Counted from the stretch's first letter, positions 1 through 9,923 are shown. The stretch: 64,000 nt of DNA from Nesterenkonia sp. (GCF_029265375.1 NZ_JAJUJJ010000014.1:1-64000), one strand, 5' to 3'. Program-made: numbers and translations. Notes: a model not told the origin generated them from the sequence alone.

Positions 1-10
1 GGATTACCGC

Positions 11-505
11 TCAGCGCGGGAAATCTGCCGGTGTCCCCGGTTCGGTGCCCAGTGAGGAGCGGGCCTCCAGCGCGTGGGTGAGGATCTCCACCGCGGCGGC
101 CTGGTCGATGCTGGGCCGCTGGTCCTTCGCGGCCACTCCGGCTGACCGCATCTTCGCCGAAGCTGAGACCGTGGTCAGCCGCTCGTCGATCAGCCGAACC
201 TGCGCATCGATGCCCCGCTCGCTCAGATCGGCGGCAAGTTCCGATGCGTAGTCCCGCGCCTTCTGGGTGGAGGCGGTCTCCGCGCCGGAGAGTGACAGCG
301 GCAGACCCACGTAGATCACCCGGGCGGCCCGGTCGGCGGCGATGGTGCCCAGCATCCGGATGTCTGAGGACCGGTTGGGGTCTCTGCGCAGGGTCATCAC
401 CGGGGTGGCGATCAGCGCATCGGGGTCGGAGGCGGCCAGGCCCACCCGCGTGTCACCGACGTCCACCGCAAGCCGGACTCCGGCCCGCTGCTGCGCTGCG
501 GCCAT
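11..505 (-). CDS. ruvX: Putative pre-16S rRNA nuclease / Holliday junction resolvase-like protein RuvX (YqgF)
   Basis: A 164-residue protein of the YqgF/RuvX family, an RNase H-fold nuclease linked to 16S rRNA 5' maturation and originally described as a Holliday-junction resolvase-like protein. Family motifs are visible: the first acidic strand VDVGDTRVGLA near residue 14, GLPLSLSG near 67, DERLTT near 107 and the C-terminal acidic motif DQAAAVEIL. The length is normal and both ends lie inside the window. The ATG lies three bases after the alaS stop, so the two genes are one transcription unit. The order rpsD-alaS-ruvX is conserved in actinobacteria, where mltG and aro genes often follow, which would be off the left edge here. 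Confidence 0.95.
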   Translation of the reverse strand: MAAAQQRAGVRLAVDVGDTRVGLAASDPDALIATPVMTLRRDPNRSSDIRMLGTIAADRAARVIYVGLPLSLSGAETASTQKARDYASELAADLSERGIDAQVRLIDERLTTVSASAKMRSAGVAAKDQRPSIDQAAAVEILTHALEARSSLGTEPGTPADFPR

Positions 506-508
506 GGC

Positions 509-3217
509 TCAGCCCCGGGAGCGCACGGCTGCGACGACCTGCCGCAGGGCGTCGTCGATCGCGGAGACGTTCTGACCGCCGCCCTGGGCCAGGTCCGGCT
601 TGCCGCCGCCTCCGCCGCCGAGGATTCCGCAGGCCCGCTTGACCAGCTCACCGGCGGAGAGCCCCGCCTCCCGGGCCGCCTCGGTGGTGCCGATGACGAT
701 GACCGGACGCCCCTTGGCCTCCCCGGCGGCCGCCACCACTGCGGCGCGGGAGCCGAAGCGGCCGCGAAGGTCCATCACCAGCTGGCGCAGATCGTCTCCG
801 GCAGCTTCGCCAGCGTGATGGGTGAGCACCGAGACGCCGTCGGCGTCGACGGCCTCGTCCAGCAGCCGTGCCGCCTGGGCGCGCAGCTGCTCGGCCCGCA
901 GCCGCTCCAGCTCGCGTTCGGTCTCCTTCAGCTTGGCCAGGGTGGCCGAGATCCGCTCCGGAACCTGGTCCGCTGGCACTTTGAGCATCTCTGTGAGCTG
1001 ATTGACCAGGGTGCGCTCAGCGGCGAAGTGCTTGAAGGCATCCAGGCCGACCAGCGCCTCAACACGGCGGATGCCCGAGCCCACCGAGGCTTCGGACATC
1101 AGCGCCAGAGTGCCGATCTCTGCGGTGGCCTCCACGTGCGTGCCGCCGCAGAGTTCCCGGGACCACGGCCCGTTGAGCTCCACCACCCGCACCTGATCGC
1201 CGTACTTCTCGCCGAAGAGCATCATCGCGCCCATGGCCTTGGCCTCCTCCAGCGGCATCACCTTGGTCTCGACCGGGTGGTTGTCGCGGATGGCCAGATT
1301 GGAGATCTCCTCCAGCTCCTGCCGCGCAGCGGGGGAGAGGGCGTCGTCGTGGGTGAAGTCGAAGCGGAGGTAGCCCTCCTTGTTGAAGGACCCGGCCTGC
1401 ACCGCCTCGGGGCCGAGCACATCGTGCAGCGCAGCGTGGATGATGTGCGTGGCGGTGTGGGCCTTCTGCGCGTCGAGGCGGCGCCGCACATCGATAGTGG
1501 CCACGGCGGCAGCGCCGACGGCGACCTCGCCCTCGACCACGGTGGCTTGGTGGACCGTCAGCCCACCGATGGGGGACTGGACGTCGCGGACCTCGAGGGT
1601 GAAGCCGTCACCGGTGATCCGTCCAGTGTCCGGGGCCTGACCGCCTGCTTCGGCGTAGAAGGGCGTCTCGTCCAGCACCACTTCGATGCTTTCTCCGGCA
1701 CGGGCGCTGGTGCGGTATTCGCCGTCGGCGAGGATGCCGCGGATATGCGATTCAGTGGTGTGCTCGGTGTACCCGGTGAAGTGGGTGGGCTTTCCGTCCA
1801 GCAGACGCCGGTACTGCTCGGTGTCTGCGTGACCGGACTTTTTGGCCCGGGCATCGGCCTGAGCACGCTCGCGCTGCTCGGCCATCAGGCGGGTGAAGGT
1901 TTCGCGGTCCACTGTGACCCCGGCTTCCTCGGCCATCTCCAGGGTCAGGTCGATGGGGAAGCCGTAGGTGTCGTGCAGGGCGAAGGCGTCGTCGCCGGCC
2001 AGCGGGGCTCCGGACTTCTTGGCCGACTCCACCGCGGTCTGCAGCCGCTGGGTGCCGGCGGCGATGGTGCGCAGGAACGCCTGCTCCTCCCGCTGGGCTG
2101 CGGCGAGGATGGTCTCGAACTTCTCGGCGACTTCGGGGTAGACCCCCCGCATCGCCTCCTTGGAGACGCTGAGCAGGTCGCCGAAGACCGGCTTCTCCAC
2201 GCCGAGCAGGCGCATGCCCAGAATCACGCGGCGGATCAGGCGCCGCAGAATGTAGCCTCCACCTTCGTTGGAGGGCCGGACGCCGTCGCTGATGAGCATC
2301 AGGGCGCTGCGCGTGTGGTCGGCGATCATGCGCAGCCGCACGTCGGTGCTGTGGTGCGGATCGGCCGGGTCCTCCGTGGAGGTGTAGGTGACTGACGCCA
2401 GCTCGGCGGCGCGGTCCAGCACCGGACGGACCTGGTCGGTCTCGTACATGTTCTCCACGCCCTGCAGGATCATCGCCAGCCGCTCCAGGCCCAGGCCGGT
2501 GTCGATGTTCTTGTTCTGCAGCGGGCCGGCGATCTCAAATTCGGTCTTGGAGTGCACTGCGGAGAGCCGGTCCTGCATGAAGACCAGGTTCCAGATCTCC
2601 ACGTAGCGGTTCTCGTCCACCGCGGGGCCGCCTTCGGCGCCGTAGGCGGGGCCGCGGTCGTAGTAGATCTCGGAGCAGGGCCCGCCGGGTCCGGGCTGGC
2701 CGGTGGACCAGTAGTTGTCCGCCCGGCCGGTGCCGATCACCCGTTCGTGGGGCACACCCACGGTCTCTTCCCAGATCCGCCGGGCTTCGTCGTCGCGCTC
2801 GTCGCCGTCCTCATACACTGTGATCCACAGCCGGTCCGGGTCCAGGCCGAAGCCGCGCACGCCGGTGTCGGGATCGCCCTCCACCGGTGAGGTCAGCAGC
2901 TCCCAGGCCATCGGGATGGCCTGCTCCTTGAAGTAGTCTCCGAAGCTGAAGTTGCCGCACATCTGGAAGAACGTGCCGTGGCGGGCGGTCTTGCCGACCT
3001 CCTCGATGTCCTCGGTGCGGATGCACTTCTGCACCGACACCGCGCGCCGGTAGGGGGGAGTCTCCACCCCGGTGAAGTAGGGGATGAAGGGGACCATGCC
3101 GGCCACGGTGAACAGCAGGGAGGGGTCTGGGGAGACCAGCGAGGCCGAAGGGACTTGGGTGTGCCCCTTGGCGGTGAAGTAGTCATACCAGGTCCGGGTG
3201 ATCTCCTGAGACTTCAT
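509..3217 (-). CDS. alaS: Alanine--tRNA ligase
   Basis: Charges tRNA-Ala and clears mischarged Ser/Gly-tRNA in the cytoplasm. The 902-residue length is typical. The N-terminal class II catalytic domain begins with MKSQEITRTWYDYF; the editing-domain zinc motif HTATHIIHAAL lies near residue 587 and its CGGTHV partner near 690; a coiled-coil and a Gly-rich DHHA1-type tail (GGGGGGKPDLAQGGG) close the protein. I chose the ATG at 3217 because homologues begin there and a GCAGGAG ribosome site lies about 12 bases upstream. The same frame stays open a further 45 codons, but that part has no resemblance to AlaS. Confidence 0.97.
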   Translation of the reverse strand: MKSQEITRTWYDYFTAKGHTQVPSASLVSPDPSLLFTVAGMVPFIPYFTGVETPPYRRAVSVQKCIRTEDIEEVGKTARHGTFFQMCGNFSFGDYFKEQAIPMAWELLTSPVEGDPDTGVRGFGLDPDRLWITVYEDGDERDDEARRIWEETVGVPHERVIGTGRADNYWSTGQPGPGGPCSEIYYDRGPAYGAEGGPAVDENRYVEIWNLVFMQDRLSAVHSKTEFEIAGPLQNKNIDTGLGLERLAMILQGVENMYETDQVRPVLDRAAELASVTYTSTEDPADPHHSTDVRLRMIADHTRSALMLISDGVRPSNEGGGYILRRLIRRVILGMRLLGVEKPVFGDLLSVSKEAMRGVYPEVAEKFETILAAAQREEQAFLRTIAAGTQRLQTAVESAKKSGAPLAGDDAFALHDTYGFPIDLTLEMAEEAGVTVDRETFTRLMAEQRERAQADARAKKSGHADTEQYRRLLDGKPTHFTGYTEHTTESHIRGILADGEYRTSARAGESIEVVLDETPFYAEAGGQAPDTGRITGDGFTLEVRDVQSPIGGLTVHQATVVEGEVAVGAAAVATIDVRRRLDAQKAHTATHIIHAALHDVLGPEAVQAGSFNKEGYLRFDFTHDDALSPAARQELEEISNLAIRDNHPVETKVMPLEEAKAMGAMMLFGEKYGDQVRVVELNGPWSRELCGGTHVEATAEIGTLALMSEASVGSGIRRVEALVGLDAFKHFAAERTLVNQLTEMLKVPADQVPERISATLAKLKETERELERLRAEQLRAQAARLLDEAVDADGVSVLTHHAGEAAGDDLRQLVMDLRGRFGSRAAVVAAAGEAKGRPVIVIGTTEAAREAGLSAGELVKRACGILGGGGGGKPDLAQGGGQNVSAIDDALRQVVAAVRSRG

Positions 3218-3368
3218 CTGCTGTGATCTCTCCTGCGGGTCAGAGGAACGACGACGGCGCCAGACGCGCCCGGTCAAGTTTACGTGGAAAGCAAAGCGCC
3301 CGCCGCCTCCCCAGCGGGACGCGACGGGCCTTGCGCTGCCACCGCCCGTCATCGGGCGGGAAGCAGAC

Positions 3369-4001
3369 TCAGCGTGCGTAGTACTCGACGACCAGCTGCT
3401 CTTCGCAGGTGACCGGGACCTCAGCGCGCTCGGGCTTGCGGGTCAGGGTGGCCTGCAGCTTGTCGATCTCCACGTTCAGGTAGCCCGGGACGTCCGGCAG
3501 GACCTCCTGGTGGGCGCCGGCTGCGGCGATCTGGAAGGGCTCGAACTTCTCGCTGCGCTCGTGCACGTGGATCATCTGGCCCGGCTTCACGCGGAAGGAG
3601 GGACGGTCCACCCGCTTGCCGTTGACCATGATGTGGCGGTGCACCACGAACTGGCGGGCCTGGGCGATGGTCCGGGCGAAGCCGGCGCGCAGCACCAGGG
3701 CGTCCAGGCGGGATTCGAGCAGCTCGATGAGGTTCTCACCGGTCAGGCCCTCGCTCATCCGCTTGGCTTCCTCGTAGTAGCGGACCATCTGGGCCTCGCG
3801 GATGCCGTACTGGGCGCGCAGACGCTGCTTCTCGCGCAGCCGGACTGCGTAGTCGGAGTCGGTGCGGCGGCGGGTGCGGCCGTGCTGGCCGGGGCCGTAG
3901 GGACGGCGGTCCAGGTACTTCTGGGCCTTCGGGGTCAGTGCGACGCCGAGGGCGCGCGAGGCCTTGACCGTGCGGCGGCCGCGCAGGGGGGTGGTGGGCA
4001 T
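3369..4001 (-). CDS. rpsD: 30S ribosomal protein S4
   Basis: Small-subunit ribosomal protein S4, a primary 16S rRNA binder. The 210-residue protein carries the S4 N-terminal core (SRALGVALTPKAQKY, RPYGPGQHG) and the S4 RNA-binding domain (LESRLDALVLRAGFA, QARQFVVHRHIMVNG) around residues 95-140. This is the zinc-free form: no Cys cluster is present in the N-terminus. It is the first gene of the rpsD-alaS-ruvX unit; a 151-base gap separates it from alaS. The leader between 4002 and 4263 is long enough to hold a promoter and 5' UTR, but I could not recognise a known ribosomal-protein leader in it. Confidence 0.97.
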   Translation of the reverse strand: MPTTPLRGRRTVKASRALGVALTPKAQKYLDRRPYGPGQHGRTRRRTDSDYAVRLREKQRLRAQYGIREAQMVRYYEEAKRMSEGLTGENLIELLESRLDALVLRAGFARTIAQARQFVVHRHIMVNGKRVDRPSFRVKPGQMIHVHERSEKFEPFQIAAAGAHQEVLPDVPGYLNVEIDKLQATLTRKPERAEVPVTCEEQLVVEYYAR

Positions 4002-4243
4002 ATCAGTGCCTTTCTTCTTCGGTCGGCATCGGGTTTATGGCTGTCCGCGGCACAGAGCCGGCGGGATGCGCCTGCTCAACGGACAGTGTCCTGGCCTCCG
4101 TGATCCATTCTCCGGAGAGCCCACGCTGCCGAGTGCGTGGTGACTGCGGCACCGGTGCGGGCGCACGCCGATCCCTTTGGTGAAACCTCGGGGATCATGT
4201 GCACAGGATCTGCAGATGCACCGGTCCTGCCAGACAGCAGACC

Positions 4244-4249
4244 AGTCTA
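4244..4249 (-). promoter_or_regulatory. Candidate -10 box upstream of rpsD
   Basis: On the minus strand this reads TAGACT within GGTAGACTGG, a good match to the actinobacterial TAnnnT -10 element. The same ten-base context recurs almost exactly before the DUF4191 gene (5062-5067). No convincing -35 hexamer is visible. If used, rpsD would have a 5' UTR of about 235 bases. Confidence 0.3.
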
Positions 4250-4263
4250 CCAGAGGCGGCGGT

Positions 4264-5052
4264 TCAGCCGCGCAGAGCTTTCCGGTCGGGGCGGGCCCGG
4301 TAGGGGTCCACGCCCTTGGGGATGGGGGGACGGGCGATCGGCAGTGCGGAGAGCCGGCGCTCGACTTCGTGGACTTCGTGCTTGGTGAGCTTCTTGTCCA
4401 GCTTCTTGATGTGCTTGGTCAGCTGCGGCAGTGGGACCTGCTCCTTGCCGCGGCCCGACTGCACCACCCGGATGGGCACTTCATCGCGCAGCACCGGCTT
4501 GAGCCGCTTGCGGGTCTTCTCCACCATCTTCTTCACCCGGCCGGAGGGACCTTCGGTGACCAGGATGACGCCTGGCTTGCCCACCACGCGGAAGACGGCG
4601 TCCTGGGTCTTGGGGTCCATAGCCACCGGCTCCTCGGTGACGACCCATCCGCGGCGCAGGGTGTTCAGTGCGGCGGCCGCCGCTCCGGGGCGGCCCTCGA
4701 TGCGGGCGAACGCGGCCCGTTCTGCGCGCCGGTTCATCACCACCATGGCGGCCAGCAGCGCGCAGGGCAGGCCCATCAGCAGGCCGGTCACCCAGTTCAG
4801 CAGCAGGGTCACGATGACGAACACCACCGCGAAGGCCACCAGCGCGGCCAGCAGCATCCACCACACGATGTTGGGGTCGTGGGCGCGGGTCATGCTGAAG
4901 ACCTGCTTGATGCGGGAGAAGATGCCTTCTCCCTGGGCCTTCTTGGCCTTCTTGGCGGCCTTGCGCTGCTGCTTCTGCAGCTTCTGCTGTTCGCGGAGCT
5001 TCTTCAGCTCGGCCTTTGCCTGCTGCTTCGAGGTGATCTGGGAGTCTGCCAT
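4264..5052 (-). CDS. DUF4191 family membrane protein
   Basis: A 262-residue protein of the actinobacterial DUF4191 family, function unknown. A very basic Lys/Gln/Ala-rich N-terminus (residues 8-40, probably helical) precedes two transmembrane segments at about 62-85 and 88-107 and a soluble C-terminal part with PGVILVTEGPSGRVKKMVEKTRKR. It lies just downstream of lipA on the same strand, an arrangement commonly seen in actinobacteria, but no lipoate role can be read from the sequence. A TAGACT box ends nine bases before the ATG, so its transcript may be nearly leaderless. Confidence 0.88.
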   Translation of the reverse strand: MADSQITSKQQAKAELKKLREQQKLQKQQRKAAKKAKKAQGEGIFSRIKQVFSMTRAHDPNIVWWMLLAALVAFAVVFVIVTLLLNWVTGLLMGLPCALLAAMVVMNRRAERAAFARIEGRPGAAAAALNTLRRGWVVTEEPVAMDPKTQDAVFRVVGKPGVILVTEGPSGRVKKMVEKTRKRLKPVLRDEVPIRVVQSGRGKEQVPLPQLTKHIKKLDKKLTKHEVHEVERRLSALPIARPPIPKGVDPYRARPDRKALRG

Positions 5053-5061
5053 GATGCCCCC

Positions 5062-5067
5062 AGTCTA
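5062..5067 (-). promoter_or_regulatory. Candidate -10 box of the DUF4191 gene
   Basis: Reads TAGACT on the minus strand in the context CGGTAGACTGGGGG. It ends nine bases before the ATG at 5052, so a start site at the usual distance would give a leader of only two or three bases. No clear -35 is seen. Confidence 0.4.
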
Positions 5068-5159
5068 CCGGGTCTTGAAGCATCTGAAGCCTCAGGTGTC
5101 ACGGCCTCGGCGCACCGAAGGGGAGCATCCTGGACCTGTGGAGGGCCGCGCCGGCCGCC

Positions 5160-6230
5160 TCAGAAGCCGGCGGCGACCAGGGTGGAGGCCTCCTGCTTGG
5201 TCTGGCCGCTGGGTTCAATATGGGCCAGCTCGGCGGGGATCTGCCAGCCCTTCTTCTGCATTGCTTTGGCCCACAGCGAGCCGGCCCGGTAGGAGGAGCG
5301 CACCAGGGGTCCGGACATCACCCCGAGGAAGCCGATCTCCTCGGCCTCCTGGGAGATCTCCATGAACTCCTGGGGCTTGACCCACCGGTCCACCGGCAGG
5401 TGCCGCGGGGTGGGGCGCAGGTACTGGGTGATGGTGAGCAGGTCGCAGCCGGCCTCGTGCAGGTCGCGCAGCGCTTCGGAGATCTCCTCGCGGGTCTCGC
5501 CCATGCCCAGGATCAGGTTGGACTTGGTGATCATGCCGTGCCGGCGGCCCTGGGTGAGCACGTCCAGCGAGCGTTCGTAGCGGAAGGCCGGCCTGATGCG
5601 GCGGAAGATGCGGGGCACAGTCTCCACATTGTGGGCGAAGACCTCGGGCTTGGCCGCGCAGATGCCGGCGATGTTCTCCTCTTTGCCGGAGAAGTCCGGG
5701 ATCAGGATCTCCACACCGGTGCCGGGGTTCAGCTCGTGGATCTTGCGGATGGTCTCCGCGTAGAGCCAGACGCCTTCATCGGGCAGGTCGTCGCGGGCCA
5801 CACCAGTGACGGTGGCGTAGCGCAGCTGCATCTCGCGCACCGACTCGGCCACCTGCAGCGGCTCAGCCTCGTCCAGCGGCGCCGGGCGTCCGGTGTCGAT
5901 CTCGCAGAAGTCGCAGCGCCGGGTGCAGGCGGAGCCCCCGATGAGGAAGGTCGCCTCCCGGTCCTCCCAGCATTCAAAGATGTTCGGGCAGCCCGCTTCT
6001 TCGCAGACCGTGTGCAGGCCCTTGGACCCCACACGCTTCTTCATCTCTGCGAACTCGGGGCCCATCTTGACCTTGGTGCGCATCCATTCCGGCTTGCGCT
6101 CCACCGGCACTGCGGCGTTCTTGGCCTCCACGCGCAGCATCCGCCGGCCCTCCGGGGCCACCGAGGTGCTCCGGCTTCCTCCGCCGCCGCAGCCTGCTCC
6201 GGCCGCGGTCCGCACTGCCTGTTCCGTCAT
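5160..6230 (-). CDS. lipA: Lipoyl synthase
   Basis: Radical-SAM enzyme that inserts two sulfurs into protein-bound octanoyl groups to form lipoyl cofactors. Both iron-sulfur motifs are intact: the auxiliary cluster [12 protein letters not shown] (Cys 76, 81, 87) and the radical-[11 protein letters not shown] (Cys 102, 106, 109). The C-terminal RSSYRAG serine ligand motif is also present. The 356-residue reading starts at an ATG that overlaps the lipB stop as ATGA, so the two are translationally coupled; an internal ATG at residue 31 is an alternative. The first 25 residues are Gly/Ala-rich and not conserved. Its product would serve the lipoyl domains of the E2 encoded at 8073-9869. Confidence 0.96.
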   Translation of the reverse strand: MTEQAVRTAAGAGCGGGGSRSTSVAPEGRRMLRVEAKNAAVPVERKPEWMRTKVKMGPEFAEMKKRVGSKGLHTVCEEAGCPNIFECWEDREATFLIGGSACTRRCDFCEIDTGRPAPLDEAEPLQVAESVREMQLRYATVTGVARDDLPDEGVWLYAETIRKIHELNPGTGVEILIPDFSGKEENIAGICAAKPEVFAHNVETVPRIFRRIRPAFRYERSLDVLTQGRRHGMITKSNLILGMGETREEISEALRDLHEAGCDLLTITQYLRPTPRHLPVDRWVKPQEFMEISQEAEEIGFLGVMSGPLVRSSYRAGSLWAKAMQKKGWQIPAELAHIEPSGQTKQEASTLVAAGF

Positions 6231-6955
6231 CCAAGGGCACCTTTCTTCGACTCAGAATTCGTGCAGGCCACTGAGGCTGCCTCACCGGGGTGGGCGCCTG
6301 CGCGCTCTTCGGTGCTGATGAAGCGCGGCAGGGCGCTCATCAGCTGCTGCTCAATACTCTCGACGACGTCGGCGGGGGTGACCTGCCGTCCCAGCTCGGA
6401 AGAGATGCTGGTGGTCCCGGCGTCGGCGATGCCGCAGGGAATGATGTTGGCGAAAGGGCCGAGGTCGTTCGAGCAGTTCAGGGCAAACCCGTGGGTGGTC
6501 ACCGACTGGTGGACCCGGATCCCCACGGCGGCGATCTTATGGTGCACCGGACGGTCTGTGAGCCAGACGCCGGAGCGGCCCTCCACCCGTTCGGCGGTGA
6601 TCCCGTAGTCCTGCTGCAGCACGGAGATGATCGCCCCCTCCAGGGCGCAGACGTAGTCCTTGACCAGCGCGCGGTCCTGCAGCTTCAGGATGGGGTAGCC
6701 CACCAGCTGTCCACGCCCGTGCCAGGTGATCTTTCCTCCGCGGTCGACGTCGACCACTTCCGTACCGTCCTGGGGCCTGTCCTGCGGTTCGGTGCGCTTG
6801 CCGGCGGTATAGACATCAGCGTGCTCCAGGAGCAGCAGAGTGGAGCCGGTCTCGCCGCGCAGCACCTGCTGGTGGAGCTCACGCTGCAGCGCCAGCGCCT
6901 CGGAGTAGTCGACCAGGTCGGGGTCGAACCCGAGGCGGCGGGTGGAAAGACTCAT
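6227..6955 (-). CDS. lipB: Octanoyl-[acyl-carrier-protein]:protein N-octanoyltransferase
   Basis: Transfers octanoyl groups from acyl carrier protein to lipoyl domains, the step before LipA. The family signature [17 protein letters not shown] spans residues 72-88. The catalytic Lys is K140 in [11 protein letters not shown] and the catalytic Cys is C174 in the PCGI motif. At 242 residues it is slightly longer than many LipB proteins because of a polar C-terminal tail. It overlaps lipA by four bases. A TAGGGT -10-like box six bases before the ATG suggests a leaderless transcript. Confidence 0.96.
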   Translation of the reverse strand: MSLSTRRLGFDPDLVDYSEALALQRELHQQVLRGETGSTLLLLEHADVYTAGKRTEPQDRPQDGTEVVDVDRGGKITWHGRGQLVGYPILKLQDRALVKDYVCALEGAIISVLQQDYGITAERVEGRSGVWLTDRPVHHKIAAVGIRVHQSVTTHGFALNCSNDLGPFANIIPCGIADAGTTSISSELGRQVTPADVVESIEQQLMSALPRFISTEERAGAHPGEAASVACTNSESKKGALG

Positions 6956-6961
6956 AGCACT

Positions 6962-6967
6962 ACCCTA
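6962..6967 (-). promoter_or_regulatory. lipB: Candidate -10 box of lipB-lipA (leaderless)
   Basis: Reads TAGGGT on the minus strand, followed by six bases and the lipB ATG. This is the spacing expected for leaderless mRNAs, which are frequent in actinobacteria. No strong -35 or ribosome site is visible. Confidence 0.4.
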
Positions 6968-7086
6968 CGCCTGATCGCAGCGGTCTCCGGCACCTGTGTC
7001 ATCGGCGGTCACGGCCGCCACACCCTCCCGGTCACGGCCTGTGGATAACGTCTGCAGACTCGGCTGAACGGCGGCATGCTTATCAC

Positions 7087-8088
7087 ATGCTGGTCCATAC
7101 ATCGTCCTGGCATACAGGTTCTGGCCCGACGGCGAGCGGGGCTGCTCTGGCCGCCCCGCCCCAGGTGGACTCTCTGGTCCCGCTGAAGCTGCTGGGCGTC
7201 GGCGGCCGGTCGGCAGTGTGGCTGGTGGAACGCACCGGCCAGCGCAGCAGCAGCGTCACCTGGGTCACCGGCGGTGACGCGCCGCCGGTTCAGCTGGCAC
7301 TGAAGGTTCCGCTTCAGGCTCCACGGACCGCACCCAGTCTGCGCAGCGGAGTGCAGGAGCTGCAGGCGATGCTGCCACTGATCCATGAGCATCTGGTCCG
7401 GCCCTGGGGCCTGGTCACCACCGAGAACGGACCGGGACTGCTGATGGATGCCTATCCGGCAGGTTCGCTGGCGCGTCTGCTGCGCTCCGGCCATCGGCTC
7501 AGCCCGGGGGAGGTGGTGACTGTCTTCTCTCCGGTGGCCGCCGCCTTGGAGCATGTCCACGCTCACGGGGCTTCCCACGGCGACGTGAGCACCGCCAATA
7601 TTCTGCTCAGCAGCGAGGGCAGACCCGTGCTGGCGGATCTGGGCGATGCGGCTCTGCTCGGCATGGGGGCTTCGCAGGCTGCGCCGGAGGCCGATCTGGC
7701 CGCACTGGCAGCAGCAGCCTGGGAGGCGCTGACCGGACGAGCGCCGGAGGAGGGCAGCCGCCGGCCCCCGCTGGGCGCGGTGCGCAGTGATGTCCCGGCT
7801 GCCATGGTGGATCTGCTCGAGGAGGCGCTGAGTCCCTCCCCGCCGGGCCTGAGCGCCGGCCAGTTTGCGGTGGAGCTCTACGACGCCGCAGCGGCTCATC
7901 CGGTGGATCTGACCGATCATGTCGACGACGAGACCCTTGCCGAGCTGCCCACCCGGCTGCCGGCCTCGCCCGCACCGGGCCGGTTCTCTGCCGCGCTGGC
8001 GCGGCTGCGCAGACGACTGTGGGGACCCGCCCTACGGCGAGTCCCCACAGTCGGTCGATTCCGGCGGAGGCGTCAGAGACCCAGCTGA
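7087..8088 (+). CDS. Protein-kinase-like protein
   Basis: A 333-residue protein with a eukaryotic-type kinase fold. Visible elements are a glycine-loop region [11 protein letters not shown] (35-45), the ATP-anchoring Lys in LALKVP (K73), the catalytic-loop version [11 protein letters not shown] (D166, N171) and DLGDA in place of DFG (184-188). The C-terminus is Arg-rich and there is no transmembrane helix or PASTA repeat, so it is cytosolic, unlike PknB-type receptors. HGD and DLG are variants of the usual HRD and DFG; activity is plausible but not assured. It starts divergently from lipB and its last 16 bases overlap the 3' end of the convergent E2 gene. Substrate unknown. Confidence 0.75.
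   Translation: MLVHTSSWHTGSGPTASGAALAAPPQVDSLVPLKLLGVGGRSAVWLVERTGQRSSSVTWVTGGDAPPVQLALKVPLQAPRTAPSLRSGVQELQAMLPLIHEHLVRPWGLVTTENGPGLLMDAYPAGSLARLLRSGHRLSPGEVVTVFSPVAAALEHVHAHGASHGDVSTANILLSSEGRPVLADLGDAALLGMGASQAAPEADLAALAAAAWEALTGRAPEEGSRRPPLGAVRSDVPAAMVDLLEEALSPSPPGLSAGQFAVELYDAAAAHPVDLTDHVDDETLAELPTRLPASPAPGRFSAALARLRRRLWGPALRRVPTVGRFRRRRQRPS
8014..8053 (-). terminator. Terminator-like hairpin for the E2 gene, inside the kinase-like gene
   Basis: A perfect 13-bp stem (CGACTGTGGGGAC, 8014-8026, with its complement at 8041-8053) and a 14-base loop. It lies 20 bases beyond the E2 stop on the minus strand, where a terminator is expected, and at the same time encodes part of the Arg-rich tail of the kinase-like protein on the plus strand. 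No T-run follows, as is common in high-GC actinobacteria. Confidence 0.6.
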
Positions 8089-9869
8089 GCCTCGAAGCTG
8101 CCCTCCTCCAGCCGCGTCTTCAGAGTCTGAAGGAAGCGGCCGGCGTCGGCGCCGTCGACGATCCGGTGATCGTAGGTCAGCGACAGGTACATCATGTGCC
8201 GGATGCCGATGCTCTCGTTGCCTTCGTCGTCGGTGACGACCATGGGCCGCTTGACGATCGAGCCCGGCCCCAGGATGGCCACCTGCGGCTGGTTGATGAT
8301 CGGGGTGTCGAACAGGGCGCCGAAGGAGCCCAGATTGGTGATGGTGAAGGTCCCTCCGGAGAGCTCGTCGGGCCCGATCTTGTTGCTTCGGGTCCGCGCA
8401 GCCACATCGGCGATCTTCTTCGCCATCCCCGCCAGGGAGAGGTCACCGGCATCGGAGATGACCGGCACCATCAGGCCCTTTTCCGTGTCCACGGCGAAGC
8501 TGAGGTGCTCGGCGTCGTGGTAGGTGATCTGCTGGCTCTCCTGGTCGTACTCCGCGTTGAGCACCGGGTGCTGCTTCAGCGCCTCGGTGACGGCCACCGC
8601 GATGAACGCCAGGTAGGTCAGGTTGGCCCCGTTCTGCTCCTTGAACGCCTGCTTGGCCTTCTGCCGCAGGTTCACGATCCGGGTCATGTCGACCTCGTGG
8701 ACCTGGGTGAGCTGGGCGGAGATCTCCAGGGATTCGTTCATCCGCTGGGCGATGACCTGGCGGATGCGCGAGGCCTTCTCCGTGGTGCCGCGCTTGGTGG
8801 TGTCCGCCTGGACTTCGGGTGCTGCGGCCTTCTGGGCTCCGGCGGGTGCAGAGCTCTTCTGCTCCTTCGCGGCCTGAAGCACATCCTGCTTGCGGATGCG
8901 CCCGCCCACACCGGTGCCCTTCACTGAGGAGAGGTCGATGCCCTCCTTCTTGGCCAGCCGGCGCACCAGGGGAGTGACGTACCCTTCGGCAGAGGTGTCC
9001 TCCTGTGCGGGCTCCTGCTGCGGCTTCTCCGCGGGCTTCTCGGCAGGCTTGTCCTGCTTCTGATCCTCCGCAGGCTCCTGCTGCTCGGCCTGCTCCGGTT
9101 CGGTCTCGGCCTCCGGCTCGGGCTCGGATGCTTCCTCGGCCTCTTCGGTGGGCTCCTGCGTCTGGGCGCCGGCGCCTCCGCCGGAGCCGATGAGTGCCAG
9201 CACGGCGCCGACCTCAACGGTCTCGTCCTCGCTAACCTTCAGCTCCTGCACTGTGCCGGCCACCGGAGAGGGGACCTCAGTGTCGACTTTGTCGGTGGAG
9301 ACCTCCAGCAGGGGCTGGTCGACCTCAACCTCGTCGCCGACCTCCACCAGCCAGCGGGTCACCGTACCTTCGGTGACCGACTCGCCCAGAGCCGGCAGCG
9401 TGACCACCTCGGCGTCGCCGCCGTCGGTGTCCCCGGCCGGGCTGCGCTCCTCGGCGGTCGCCTCACCTCCGCCGGACTCGCCTGCCGCCGGGGTGGGGGC
9501 CTCCTCCTCGGCCGCTTCCTCGGTGCTCTCGGGGGTCTCCGCCTCGGCGGCGGCCTCCTCGGCCTCCTCCGGTTCGGCGTCCTGGGAGTCCTGGTCGCCG
9601 GCGTCGGAATCCTCGGATCCGGAGCTGGAGCCGCCGTCGCCGATCTTCACCAGCGGGGCGCCGACTTCGACAGTCTCGTCCTCAGCGACGAGCTGCTCCT
9701 CGACCACACCCGCCACCGGGGAGGGAACCTCGGTGTCGACCTTGTCGGTGGAGACCTCCACGATGGGCTGGTCGACCTCCACCTCCTCTCCGACCTCAAC
9801 GAGCCAGCGGGTGACAGTGCCTTCGGTGACCGATTCACCGAGTGCGGGAAGGTTGACAGTCTCAGACAT
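8073..9869 (-). CDS. sucB: 2-oxo acid dehydrogenase E2 component (dihydrolipoamide acyltransferase) with two lipoyl domains
   Basis: E2 core enzyme that carries acyl groups on lipoyl arms to CoA. Domain order: lipoyl domain 1 (about 1-77, lysine in STDKVDTEV), an acidic Glu/Ala/Pro-rich linker, lipoyl domain 2 (about 152-228, almost identical sequence), a second acidic linker, an E3/E1-binding domain ([20 protein letters not shown], about 305-340) and a CoA acyltransferase domain ending with the active-site motif [13 protein letters not shown]. Such proteins are often annotated SucB; in actinobacteria this E2 usually serves pyruvate dehydrogenase (DlaT/AceF), so the symbol is tentative. lpdA lies 54 bases upstream on the same strand, giving an E3-E2 pair close to lipA-lipB. 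Confidence 0.93.
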   Translation of the reverse strand: MSETVNLPALGESVTEGTVTRWLVEVGEEVEVDQPIVEVSTDKVDTEVPSPVAGVVEEQLVAEDETVEVGAPLVKIGDGGSSSGSEDSDAGDQDSQDAEPEEAEEAAAEAETPESTEEAAEEEAPTPAAGESGGGEATAEERSPAGDTDGGDAEVVTLPALGESVTEGTVTRWLVEVGDEVEVDQPLLEVSTDKVDTEVPSPVAGTVQELKVSEDETVEVGAVLALIGSGGGAGAQTQEPTEEAEEASEPEPEAETEPEQAEQQEPAEDQKQDKPAEKPAEKPQQEPAQEDTSAEGYVTPLVRRLAKKEGIDLSSVKGTGVGGRIRKQDVLQAAKEQKSSAPAGAQKAAAPEVQADTTKRGTTEKASRIRQVIAQRMNESLEISAQLTQVHEVDMTRIVNLRQKAKQAFKEQNGANLTYLAFIAVAVTEALKQHPVLNAEYDQESQQITYHDAEHLSFAVDTEKGLMVPVISDAGDLSLAGMAKKIADVAARTRSNKIGPDELSGGTFTITNLGSFGALFDTPIINQPQVAILGPGSIVKRPMVVTDDEGNESIGIRHMMYLSLTYDHRIVDGADAGRFLQTLKTRLEEGSFEAQLGL

Positions 9870-9923
9870 GATGTCCGGCTCCTACTCCTGATTCGTGGTG
9901 CCTGAAAAGTTCTGCGGCACGTC

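Noticed and set aside
815..2395. 526-codon open frame on the plus strand
   Set aside because: It lies entirely antisense to alaS, has no recognisable motif, and long antisense frames are expected in high-GC DNA.
9256..9830. Near-identical repeated segments in the E2 gene
   Set aside because: These encode the two lipoyl domains, a normal domain duplication, not a mobile or assembly repeat.
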